This document shows, one piece after another, positions 1-7,255 of a stretch of 15,334 nt of DNA. Origin of the DNA: Phycisphaeraceae bacterium (GTDB taxonomy: Bacteria > Planctomycetota > Phycisphaerae > Phycisphaerales > Phycisphaeraceae); assembly GCA_016763955.1 (NCBI GenBank), contig JAESSU010000505.1, forward strand, positions 1 through 15,334. Direction: 5' to 3'. Each line of letters begins with the position of its first letter. The first letter of the stretch is position 1. A model generated the notes under the pieces. The model had not been told where the DNA came from and ran no database searches. It saw only the letters and a list, made by a program, of their open reading frames with translations. Both the position numbers and the translations under genes were made by a program.

Positions 1-450
1 TGCTCGGCGTTCTTCATCTGGATTTTGGACATTGTATGAATGCGTGACATAGTAAATCATCAACGCCGACTCTGGGCCCACGGTCGCAACCCCATGCCAA
101 AGTGTGGGTGGGATAATCACGATGCCTGGATTTTTTTCACCGATGACCATTTGCCACGCGGAAAAATCATCACGAAAGATGCCGACTTTGATATGGCCCA
201 CCGGACACATCCAAAAATCGGTTTGCAGTTTGTGTCGATGCCATGCCTTGATGGTTCCCGGGTAAACCTGTGAGATGTTCATTTGGCCTTGGGGCCCTAG
301 GACACCTTGCATCAGGTTCATATGAGACCAGCCGCGGTCATCTGCAAAAACAGACATAGGCATGAACATCGGTTCATTGATCGCTTGGGCTTTATCATGG
401 GCTTCTGCCAGTGACATATCACGGCAGAGGGTGGGCTTTACAATTTTCAC
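1..450 (-). CDS. RmlC-type cupin epimerase (dTDP-4-dehydrorhamnose 3,5-epimerase-like), 3' end off the window
   Basis: I read 150 codons from a GTG at 450 to the left edge with no stop. The product resembles RmlC-family cupins, which epimerise dTDP-4-keto-6-deoxyglucose at C3 and C5 on the way to dTDP-rhamnose or related sugars. Visible signals are DDRGW (37-41), a barrel segment KAWHRHKLQTDFW (68-80) with His71 and His73, a later PTLWHG (115-120) and a C-terminal NPDEER (143-148) like the Y-x-P-E-E-R end of the family. It is probably nearly complete, lacking only the last residues. The GTG start is supported by GGAG 6 nt upstream and by a 4-nt overlap (GTGA) with the stop of the preceding phosphoesterase gene, which suggests translational coupling. 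RfbA at 4525-5256 supplies the first enzyme of the same pathway. The exact substrate is inferred; a non-dTDP cupin sugar epimerase is possible. Confidence 0.8.
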   Translation of the reverse strand, partial: MKIVKPTLCRDMSLAEAHDKAQAINEPMFMPMSVFADDRGWSHMNLMQGVLGPQGQMNISQVYPGTIKAWHRHKLQTDFWMCPVGHIKVGIFRDDFSAWQMVIGEKNPGIVIIPPTLWHGVATVGPESALMIYYVTHSYNVQNPDEERRA

Positions 451-2084
451 GGACGTCTCCCTGTTCGAATCATAGCAACCATCATGACATCATTGCTGAG
501 TTTACTAACAGGACGTGGTTGCGAACGTCTTGCCGATCTGACAACAGGCTTTATTGCCTGAGTTTGCCTAATAAGTGGCCTTTTCTCAACGGGTTGTTTG
601 GACACTTGTCTAGGTTTAGACATTTTAGCAGGTTGTCGATATTTTTGACTTGAAAATGATGCACTAAGCAGTGCCATTTCGCAAACGACCAAGCTGCTCA
701 CCACCAATGTGACAGACCACTGCCACGTATTAGTCCAACTGACCCATGGCTCATAAGTACTTAAACTCAAGATAAATTGGCAGGCACCGATCATCATCGC
801 AGCCAATGCCAGCCAGCCGTATTTTGCAACAATATAATATCGGTGATACACAAGTAACGCGATTAAAGCCACCGTTGGCACTAAGAGCAACGCAGCACTA
901 GGCAGTGTAATCCCACCGCGAGCATGCATCGGCAGATAATCAAATTGCGCCCCCAAAATCAAACACAATTCATTAAGAGCAAACGCCTCGTTAAGTCCAA
1001 GGAACATCATAAACAATGCTCCCAAAGCCCAAAAACGAGCAGGACGCGTGTAACGGATATACTTCCAATGCCCCCAAGTGCGGTAGCATAACAACATCGC
1101 TAAAACACAAACGCCCACCACGCCCATATTCACAGGCTCCATTTTTAGAATCGGCGGAACCCAACCCTTGATCCCCAAAAATTGCCAATGTTTAGGGAAA
1201 GTCGGATCAAAAACTTGGTATTCCTCACGAATACCCTCCTCGTCGATATGGAACATGCGAAAACCATGTCCCATTTCATCCGACACACCGGAGGTTCCGC
1301 CCACGGTATAGGTTCGAGCTTCACTGCCATGCAATTGCTGCTCTGTGGTTTGGCGTAAATGACCTGCTAAAACTGCTGAGACGTTGTACTTTTTAATTAA
1401 TTTTAAAACTTTATTGCGTGTTTCACGTGGCCAGTTTTCGTACCCCTCTTTTTCATCATAGGTCTGACGATACAACGGCTGATTCATCAGTAAAAAAATA
1501 TGACGACGATTTGCCAGATGATGTTCTTCAAGCGTTTTTTCCAGCCAATTCCATTGCTGTATATGTTCTGTGGCATCGATCGAATCGTCTTTTGCGGTCT
1601 GCGAATTGATCATGATAAACGCGCAATTTTTGATCACAAAATCGTAGTAGTCAAACCCCAGCCGATCACGATAACGCTCCAAGTCAATCGGTGATTCGAC
1701 ATCGTGTTTGCCAGGAATCAGATACGCGGGCGTGGTGTATTGTTTTAACCCTTGCATGAACAACTTCCACTGATAAGGATTGTTGGCATGCACCAGATCA
1801 CCGGGCATAATAATCAAGTCCGCAGACATGTAATTGAGAATTTTGGATTGATCGACAAACCGTTGATAGCTGCCTTGCTCAAAACCGTTACCATAACCAA
1901 TCTGCGGATCACCGACTAAGATAAACGAAAACGGATCAAAATCACCGCGGTCTGAAGCGTGAGTCTGAGCAGATGCCCTATTACCTGCGATCACCAACAT
2001 CACCATCATCACCAATACGAACCACCGCGTGGTCATCGCCACGGGCAATTGAAACGTGTTATTGCAATGAGCATCACGGGGCAT
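447..2084 (-). CDS. exported metallophosphoesterase fused to a C-terminal membrane domain
   Basis: This 545-residue protein has four parts. A signal peptide (hydrophobic 20-33, probable cleavage after ASA at residue 39) is followed by a calcineurin-like phosphoesterase domain (about 50-300). About five membrane helices follow (roughly 318-335, 350-370, 392-412, 421-442, 452-475), then a Lys/Arg/Pro-rich tail (480-545). Phosphoesterase landmarks are GDPQ (58-61), GDLVH (95-99), GKHD (125-128), NQP (201-203) and GHLR (241-244). DPQ is known in CPPED1-like members, but GKHD replaces GNHD, Asn201 stands where a His-x-Pro is usual, and GHLR replaces GHxH, so activity may be altered. The topology would put the domain outside the membrane and the basic tail inside. 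ATG at 2084 has GGAG 9 nt upstream. Met17 gives a shorter leader but no clear ribosome site. The gene lies between an O-antigen ligase-like gene and an epimerase, suggesting a cell-surface glycan or lipid-carrier role (inference). Confidence 0.85.
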   Translation of the reverse strand: MPRDAHCNNTFQLPVAMTTRWFVLVMMVMLVIAGNRASAQTHASDRGDFDPFSFILVGDPQIGYGNGFEQGSYQRFVDQSKILNYMSADLIIMPGDLVHANNPYQWKLFMQGLKQYTTPAYLIPGKHDVESPIDLERYRDRLGFDYYDFVIKNCAFIMINSQTAKDDSIDATEHIQQWNWLEKTLEEHHLANRRHIFLLMNQPLYRQTYDEKEGYENWPRETRNKVLKLIKKYNVSAVLAGHLRQTTEQQLHGSEARTYTVGGTSGVSDEMGHGFRMFHIDEEGIREEYQVFDPTFPKHWQFLGIKGWVPPILKMEPVNMGVVGVCVLAMLLCYRTWGHWKYIRYTRPARFWALGALFMMFLGLNEAFALNELCLILGAQFDYLPMHARGGITLPSAALLLVPTVALIALLVYHRYYIVAKYGWLALAAMMIGACQFILSLSTYEPWVSWTNTWQWSVTLVVSSLVVCEMALLSASFSSQKYRQPAKMSKPRQVSKQPVEKRPLIRQTQAIKPVVRSARRSQPRPVSKLSNDVMMVAMIRTGRRP

Positions 2085-2196
2085 TTGTAGAATCTCCGAG
2101 TAGGTAACTTGTTTTCTTTACCTTGTTATTCATGTGGAGCAGGTTTGACCGAAAGCTTTTTAGATTGATCCTGCGTTGCGTGTCCGGTTATGACAT

Positions 2197-3582
2197 TTAT
2201 GCCGACTTAAGGGCACGTTTGAGAAACGGGCCGATTGTGTTTAGCCCCCCCGCGATGCAAATCAGTGACGTGCTGAAAGTAGGATTAAGAAAACTATCGA
2301 GCATGTGCATGATTAAAAAAACCATCAGTGCAGCTGGCGGACCAAGGTTAATATCAGTCCATAATCGCGTTGGACATCCTAAAACAAACTGCCAGATTGG
2401 AATGACAAAAATAGCCAACAAAGCCAGTGCCGCAAAAACACCATGTTCGCCTAACCCTTGACCAAATAAACTCCAGACCGGGCGTTTATCTTCTTTTTGA
2501 AGTTCCCACCAGTCCCATCGCCCATGCCCTAAAAACGGTTGGGAGTTGACAGGCTCTAAAGCGTGCTGCATCGCATTGATCCGCCAGCCTAAACTTTTTA
2601 AACGGGAAACACTTTTAAGTTTTTCAACACGACGGCTACCAATCACTTTCCCCACAATTTTGTCACCCCCTGTGACAAACACACCTAGCCCGACGATCAG
2701 AATTGCCATGCCTACGATCAAGGGCTTGGGAATCTTTGTCCCACGTTTTAGTAACGCCCAAGCGATCATCCCCAACACCATCAACGCCACGCCCCCTAGC
2801 GACTGACAGATCACTGCGGTGAGGATCAAAACCAGCACAGTAATATGTGAAGGGATCACCTTTAGCTTTGGTAATGAGCCGGACATGTGCATCCAAAACG
2901 CCAGTAATGCAATCGCTGGCATCCAGATACCAAGCTGGCTGCCATGCTCTAAAAAGACCATTGGCCGATAACCAATGGCACGTTCGACACCATCAAAATG
3001 GTAGGGATGATAAGCATAAAAAAGCTCGTAAAAAACAGGCCCTAAGACCCATTCAATCATGCACAAGGGAACATAACAAAGCCCCGCAATCACTAGAGCA
3101 ATGCCCAATTCACGCAGGGGTCTCAGATCGGAAAAATAGATTCGCCCAGCGACATATGGAACACCCCATGCAACCATGTGATAACTCATATTCAACAAGG
3201 CAATCTCAATGGACATTTGATTGCGCAAAGCTGAAAGCAAGGGAACGACACACCAAATCAACATCGGCAAATCAAACCACTTAGGACGCAAGCGACGGAC
3301 GGATTTAAAGTCTGCAATGAGCATCCCAACGAGCACTGTCAAACCAATCACAGTCGAACGTGTAAACCAATACGGGCCAATAAGTGCAGAACCAATGCCC
3401 GTTTCAATGGCCTGCGTAAAAGGACTTGGGCTCGTCTGATCTAACACAGGCATAATAAAGTTAGCAGTAGGCAACAATGCCCAACCACCAATTAGACAAG
3501 CGATGACCCCGCGGCGTGGGGGCAATACAAAAAACAAAATGACACCCAACACAAATGCCAAACCAAAAACAATCCAGATCAT
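2197..3582 (-). CDS. O-antigen ligase/polymerase-like (Wzy/WaaL) polytopic membrane protein
   Basis: This 461-residue protein is dominated by hydrophobic helices, with the usual Wzy_C-like ending: a charged loop with an Arg/Lys-rich stretch (SVSRLKSLGWRINAMQHA, 324-341), then QPFLGHGRWDWW (348-359) matching the family's P-LxG-G signature, then further helices. Such proteins polymerise or ligate lipid-linked polysaccharide at the outer face of the inner membrane. The frame is open upstream to a TTG at 3699, but I chose ATG at 3582. It begins MIWIVFGLAFVLG, a normal first helix, and is preceded by purine-rich AGAGGGATAGAGAAG. The 39 upstream residues do not look like a membrane protein start. 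It is the first gene of a minus-strand run with the metallophosphoesterase (112-nt gap) and the cupin epimerase. Family assignment is moderately sure; whether it is a ligase or a polymerase cannot be told. Confidence 0.75.
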   Translation of the reverse strand: MIWIVFGLAFVLGVILFFVLPPRRGVIACLIGGWALLPTANFIMPVLDQTSPSPFTQAIETGIGSALIGPYWFTRSTVIGLTVLVGMLIADFKSVRRLRPKWFDLPMLIWCVVPLLSALRNQMSIEIALLNMSYHMVAWGVPYVAGRIYFSDLRPLRELGIALVIAGLCYVPLCMIEWVLGPVFYELFYAYHPYHFDGVERAIGYRPMVFLEHGSQLGIWMPAIALLAFWMHMSGSLPKLKVIPSHITVLVLILTAVICQSLGGVALMVLGMIAWALLKRGTKIPKPLIVGMAILIVGLGVFVTGGDKIVGKVIGSRRVEKLKSVSRLKSLGWRINAMQHALEPVNSQPFLGHGRWDWWELQKEDKRPVWSLFGQGLGEHGVFAALALLAIFVIPIWQFVLGCPTRLWTDINLGPPAALMVFLIMHMLDSFLNPTFSTSLICIAGGLNTIGPFLKRALKSA

Positions 3583-3932
3583 CTTCTCTATCCCTCTTAA
3601 GCCCCCCCGGAAGTTTATTTTAGGCCTCCAAAGCGTTTTGAGCGCGGGCAATTTTAGCGCGGGCGAAATGACACCCCATAGGTACAACAACAACTGCAAT
3701 GCTTAATGACAACATCATTCATGCCCATGCTTACTGCTACAACATGAAAATGACGATGCGCCAATTTACAAATAAATGATTCGCAATTTATAGCGATTCG
3801 TTCCGTCTAGCGCGAATATAACGCCCAAGGCAGACCAATAACACAACACATCTGCCAATAGCCATTGTTATGAAAGTCAGCCCAAGGCATAATCCAAGGC
3901 GGAGAGTTATTTAGGGAAGGAGAAGGCGCATC
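3583..3932. other. divergent intergenic region, no gene recognised
   Basis: This 350-base stretch separates the ligase-like gene (minus) from the unknown membrane protein (plus) and should hold both promoters. The first 117 bases are an in-frame extension of the ligase ORF to a TTG at 3699 that I do not think is translated. A 10-bp direct repeat GCCCAAGGCA occurs at 3823-3832 and 3880-3889, with a related CCAAGGC at 3894-3900. No convincing -35/-10 pair or RNA gene was found. Confidence 0.5.
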
Positions 3933-4646
3933 ATGTCCATTATGAATTCACTTTGCCTAACATTGGCCTATACCAATGACTGGAACCCCACGCGTGCGCT
4001 GGGCACATTCTCTTATGTTGTAACGATTGGAATCACCGCGTTAGTGGTCTATCTCTGCTCAATGCGACGAAAACGACACGACCCAACCAATGACATGGGA
4101 CTATGGATTAGCTTGCTGCTTTGCCGGGTCGCGTTACTCCTTGAACTGCAATTAAGCTTGCGCTTTGATGCAGGCCAAGTTCTTCGAGGACTCATCCAAG
4201 AAATGGGACTCTATGAAAACCGCAGACAAATTCAGGCAATGGCCTTTGCGGTGGTTTGCATCCCCATGATCAGCATCGGCAGCTTGATTCTCTACCTTGT
4301 GCGAAGACGAGCAACAGCTGTCGTACTTGCAGTAGCAGGGACCCTTTGGAGTGTAAGCCTATTTTGCTTACCACTGATCTCACTACATACAATCGACCAA
4401 ATGATGTATCACCACATCGGGCCTGTGATGCTCATTAGCCTACTCTGGCTCATTGGGGCAGGCATGACATCTATCGGCGCAGCCAAAGCCTTAGTGGTCT
4501 CACGTAACGTTTTGTTTTCTCTGCCTAATCAGTATGGTTCGCACCGCTGTGCACGACGAACTCCGAAGCGCGATGCAAACTCTCAAACGTCCCGGCGTCC
4601 GTCCACCAACCCTCGAGTACTTCATAAGTCAAGTCGCCACGCTTAA
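3933..4646 (+). CDS. unknown polytopic membrane protein with a C-terminus antisense to rfbA
   Basis: I do not recognise a named family for this 237-residue protein. It has about four to five hydrophobic segments (23-43, 57-72, 102-123, 128-150, 161-184). One conserved-looking block, ELQLSLRFDAGQVLRG...MGLYENRRQIQ (71-101), recalls small bacterial membrane proteins with a Q-L-D-L-Q...G-W-Y-x-x-R-R-x-x-Q pattern, but that resemblance is weak. The ATG at 3933 is preceded by AAGGAG at 10 nt, a good ribosome site; ATG 3942 is a downstream alternative. From about residue 198 the frame runs antisense through the end of rfbA. That tail (Arg/Ser/Thr/Pro-rich, no hydrophobic segments) looks like accidental coding, so the functional protein probably ends near the last helix and the original stop may have been lost. 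No terminator is visible between the two convergent genes. Confidence 0.7.
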   Translation: MSIMNSLCLTLAYTNDWNPTRALGTFSYVVTIGITALVVYLCSMRRKRHDPTNDMGLWISLLLCRVALLLELQLSLRFDAGQVLRGLIQEMGLYENRRQIQAMAFAVVCIPMISIGSLILYLVRRRATAVVLAVAGTLWSVSLFCLPLISLHTIDQMMYHHIGPVMLISLLWLIGAGMTSIGAAKALVVSRNVLFSLPNQYGSHRCARRTPKRDANSQTSRRPSTNPRVLHKSSRHA

Positions 4647-5256
4647 GATAAAAATTATTCACATCCGTAATTTCCAACTCGCCCCGAGCTGAGGGCTCTA
4701 GTGAATTACACATCTTAAACACATCATTGTCGTAAAAATAAATCCCAGTCACGGCAAGGTTCGACGGCGGATTCTCAGGCTTTTCAACGATCCCAACGAC
4801 CTTATCACCGTCAAGCTCGACAACGCCAAACCGCTTAGGATCAGGCACTTCTTTAAGTAGGACTTTGGCCCCTGAGCTTTGCGTAAAGAAATTGCCCGCA
4901 GCTTTACAGATGTTTTTCTCGATAATGTTGTCGCCGAGAATCACACAAATTTTCTCGCCATCAGCAAAGTCTTCTGCAAGACGAAGCGCATCGGCAATGC
5001 CCCCCTCACCTTCTTGATAAGCATATTCTAGGTGACGAATTCCCAACTCTTTGCCGTTTTTAAGTAACTTCAAAAAGTCCCCAGCATGTTCGCCACCAGT
5101 GACAATCAGAATATCCACAATGCCCGCATTAAGCAGACACTGGATGGGATAATAAATCATCGGCTTGTCATACACCGGCAACAAATGTTTATTCGTCACA
5201 CTGGTCAATGGACGCAAACGTGTTCCTAAACCGCCCGCAAGTATCACACCCTTCAT
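4525..5256 (-). CDS. rfbA: glucose-1-phosphate thymidylyltransferase (dTDP-glucose pyrophosphorylase)
   Basis: This 243-residue cytoplasmic nucleotidyltransferase joins dTTP and glucose-1-phosphate to give dTDP-glucose and pyrophosphate, the first step toward dTDP-rhamnose and other deoxysugars. It has the nucleotide-binding signature GGLGTRLRPLT (8-18), KHLLPVYDKPM (23-33), a GEGGIADAL loop (83-91), the metal-binding LGDN (107-110, Asp109), VEKP (157-160), GELEITDVN (192-200) and the closing WTDAGT (218-223). It belongs to the short form of the family (about 240 residues, lacking the longer C-terminal extension of the enterobacterial enzyme). ATG 5256 is preceded by AAGGA 7 nt away. Its 3' end overlaps the convergent membrane-protein ORF by 122 bases. 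The RmlC-like gene at the left edge would use a later intermediate of the same pathway, while rmlB and rmlD are not in view. Confidence 0.95.
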   Translation of the reverse strand: MKGVILAGGLGTRLRPLTSVTNKHLLPVYDKPMIYYPIQCLLNAGIVDILIVTGGEHAGDFLKLLKNGKELGIRHLEYAYQEGEGGIADALRLAEDFADGEKICVILGDNIIEKNICKAAGNFFTQSSGAKVLLKEVPDPKRFGVVELDGDKVVGIVEKPENPPSNLAVTGIYFYDNDVFKMCNSLEPSARGELEITDVNNFYLKRGDLTYEVLEGWWTDAGTFESLHRASEFVVHSGANHTD

Positions 5257-5403
5257 GATTTTTCCTTTTTATTTCAATACCAATTCAGTCAGCAAAATTC
5301 TTTATCCATCGTGACAACCAACTGTTGCCAAGATGTAAACCGCAATGAGCGATGATGCAAACCAACACCGCAGCTTTTATAGGAAGCTTTTCAAAATATT
5401 TCG

Positions 5404-5409
5404 ATTATA
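5404..5409 (-). promoter_or_regulatory. possible -10 element upstream of rfbA
   Basis: Read on the minus strand this is an exact TATAAT, 148 nt upstream of the rfbA start in the gap after the response-regulator gene (which ends at 5432). No good -35 hexamer sits 16-18 nt upstream, and planctomycete promoters are poorly defined, so this is only a candidate. Confidence 0.25.
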
Positions 5410-5431
5410 AGGATTAAACGCATGACATCAC

Positions 5432-6067
5432 TTAACCAAGACCGTTTTCTATCAACAAACGAACCAGTACTGGCAGGCTACTGACACACATTTTCTGCAT
5501 CACACGTGAGCGGTAAACTTCTACCGTTTTATGGCTGAGCCCTAATTCCTGGGCAATTTGTTTGCTCGTTGAGCCCAAAGCGATCTGCTGCATAATACAT
5601 TTTTCCTGTTTGGTGAGTCGTTTGATGCGTCTAATGATACCCTGCCGATCACTTGGGCTATTGCGCGACTGTTGCTTAATTGCAACTGCATCGCGAATAC
5701 GATCTAATAATAAATCCTCATCAAAGGGCTTTTCAAAAAATTCAAAACCACCATAACGAATCGCAACCCCCACCACAGGCACTTCCGACTGACCTGATAA
5801 AAAAATGATGGGCAAAGTACAATCACGCTCAATGAGCGCTTTTTGTAATTCCAACCCATTCATTACGGGCATTTGGATATCAAGTAAAATGCAACCGGTC
5901 ATCGCATCGTGATAACTCTCCAGATAAGCACTCGCAGAATCATACACTTTGACTGAATAACCCTGTGATTCAAGCAACCATGCCAACGAATCAAGAATAG
6001 CTCGGTCATCATCGATGACGGATATCGTTTGCTGATCCATAGCAGTTTGAGTTAATTGATTAACCAC
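5432..6067 (-). CDS. FixJ/NarL-type response regulator, apparently orphan
   Basis: This is a 211-residue two-component response regulator. The receiver domain spans about residues 13-130 with acidic residues Asp19-Asp21, phospho-acceptor Asp63 (ILLDIQMPVMNG), Ser91 and Lys113 (EKPF). A LuxR/FixJ-type helix-turn-helix follows at about 150-211 (LTKQEKCIMQQIALGSTSKQ, then ELGLSHKTVEVYRSRVMQK). Phosphorylation by a sensor kinase would trigger dimerisation and promoter binding. No kinase is adjacent, so partner and targets are unknown. The start is uncertain. The GTG at 6067 has a weak GGA 8 nt upstream, while ATG at 6040 (residue 10) would start just before the receiver domain and lacks an obvious ribosome site. 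It lies 175 bases upstream of rfbA in the same direction, so regulation of rfbA is conceivable but nothing in the sequence shows it. Confidence 0.92.
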   Translation of the reverse strand: MVNQLTQTAMDQQTISVIDDDRAILDSLAWLLESQGYSVKVYDSASAYLESYHDAMTGCILLDIQMPVMNGLELQKALIERDCTLPIIFLSGQSEVPVVGVAIRYGGFEFFEKPFDEDLLLDRIRDAVAIKQQSRNSPSDRQGIIRRIKRLTKQEKCIMQQIALGSTSKQIAQELGLSHKTVEVYRSRVMQKMCVSSLPVLVRLLIENGLG

Positions 6068-6356
6068 GTCAGTATTCCAGGCGTTAAAACCCTATCATCT
6101 TTTTTTATTCTTCTGACACGAATCAGTTAAAAAACCACCGCATCAAATAACAGCGACATTGCACATAAACATAATAACACAATGGTGTATTATTATTGCT
6201 CGCGTAAGTTCAACTATTATGGCAAGTAAAAGCTTATAGCAACAGTGCTTTTCAACTCTTTTTAAATTTTATTTTTAAACGCTTTATACCAATCTTCAAG
6301 AATCTTGTTCACTGATTTGAGTCGGCAGCTATTGGTTTTAAGTCACCAAAGTGTTT

Positions 6357-7061
6357 TTAATCAACGACCTGAATCTGTGATTGTTTCGTCACTTGAAGTT
6401 GCGAGTTGCCCTTGCGTTTTTTGATTTGTCCGGTGACGCGAATCGTTTTATTCAAAAAGTATTTGTCCGGTGACTGGGGCCAGCTCTCTAACACACCCTT
6501 AAACAAAATTACATAAAACCGCCCTCGCCAGTTCTGGGTAAAATTTAAGAAACAAACCGTTTTGGTTCTATGGGTGACAACCACTTTACCTTCGATGGTA
6601 ACGGTCTGTCCCACATACTGACGAGCATGGTTCCATGCAATGATCTGGCCGGGCTTGGCTTGTAATTCTCCACCTGCATTAAACCCAACGCCTTGATCCA
6701 TTGTTGCGAGCATCTTGGGTTTAAGGGGCTTTTTAAATTTTTCCCCCGCCATAGGATAAGGGCTGCGTGCTAGTTTAAATAAAACGGGGGTCTCACTTAA
6801 AGGCAGGGTCCGATGACGGGGCAAAACCTGCTTCTCTAAAATTTGCGATTCACTGGAAATCGACGGCCGCTTTGATGTTGCTGGTGAAGCACTGAGCAAT
6901 GGGGGGAATTGCATCTGTCTTAATTCTGCATTTGGCAAGGCTAGCTGTATAGAAGGATCGTTACGATACTTCCCAATCCAGCCCATTAAGCCCAAGCCCA
7001 AAATAGCAAAACCAATCAACACGCCATAGCCCCATGATTTACGATGTCGATTTGTATTCAT
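6357..7061 (-). CDS. membrane-anchored protein with C-terminal OB-fold domain, function unknown
   Basis: From ATG 7061 the protein has 234 residues. It has a short basic N-terminus, one membrane helix (about 12-30), a Pro/Ser/Lys-rich low-complexity linker (about 45-130), and a C-terminal domain (138-234) with the pattern of OB-fold nucleic-acid-binding-like domains: IIAWNHARQYVGQTVTIEG, then VCFLNFTQNWRGRFYVILF, then YFLNKTIRVTGQIKKRKGNS and a final SQIQVVD. This fold binds single-stranded nucleic acid, oligosaccharides or proteins, and the ligand here is unknown. With one N-terminal helix the domain would most simply face the periplasm, where nucleic acid is less likely. The frame is open upstream to ATG 7196, but residues added there do not look like a natural N-terminus and would leave only about 60 bases to the divergent holB start. 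No strong ribosome site was seen at either ATG. Confidence 0.7.
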   Translation of the reverse strand: MNTNRHRKSWGYGVLIGFAILGLGLMGWIGKYRNDPSIQLALPNAELRQMQFPPLLSASPATSKRPSISSESQILEKQVLPRHRTLPLSETPVLFKLARSPYPMAGEKFKKPLKPKMLATMDQGVGFNAGGELQAKPGQIIAWNHARQYVGQTVTIEGKVVVTHRTKTVCFLNFTQNWRGRFYVILFKGVLESWPQSPDKYFLNKTIRVTGQIKKRKGNSQLQVTKQSQIQVVD

Positions 7062-7255
7062 CGTGACATTATCCCATTTATACCCATCGGGTATGATTTT
7101 GACCGCGCTGAAAACGTAATGGAGGCCTAAATCAAGTCGCCGCGTACAAAAGCAATAGGACAATTTCATTGACGACTGGTATATATCAGTCGCCATCTCA
7201 CTTTATCCCAACGCTGGCCTGACGGCTAACGGCGAGCTTGGTAAGATGCATTGTT

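Noticed and set aside
411..653. Plus-strand ORF and many other overlapping open frames
   Set aside because: They lie antisense to or inside clearly coding genes, lack ribosome sites and give low-complexity or unrecognisable products.
3583..3699. In-frame extension of the ligase-like gene to a TTG start
   Set aside because: The added 39 residues look unlike a membrane-protein N-terminus. ATG 3582 starts directly before the first helix and has a purine-rich ribosome site.
3779..3817. ATTCGC/GCGAAT inverted arms and GCCCAAGGCA direct repeats as an operator
   Set aside because: The arms are six bases long with a 27-base gap, and the direct repeats have no clear promoter context. Chance is a sufficient explanation.
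6155..6224. AT-rich ACACAATGGTGT palindrome and extended -10-like TGCCATAAT (minus strand) upstream of the response regulator
   Set aside because: The palindrome arms are only four bases, and no proper -35 is at the right spacing. It lies about 145 bases from the start and is not convincing.
7062..7196. Extension of the OB-fold protein to ATG 7196
   Set aside because: It would place 45 unlikely residues before the membrane helix and leave almost no room for divergent promoters. It is not fully excluded.
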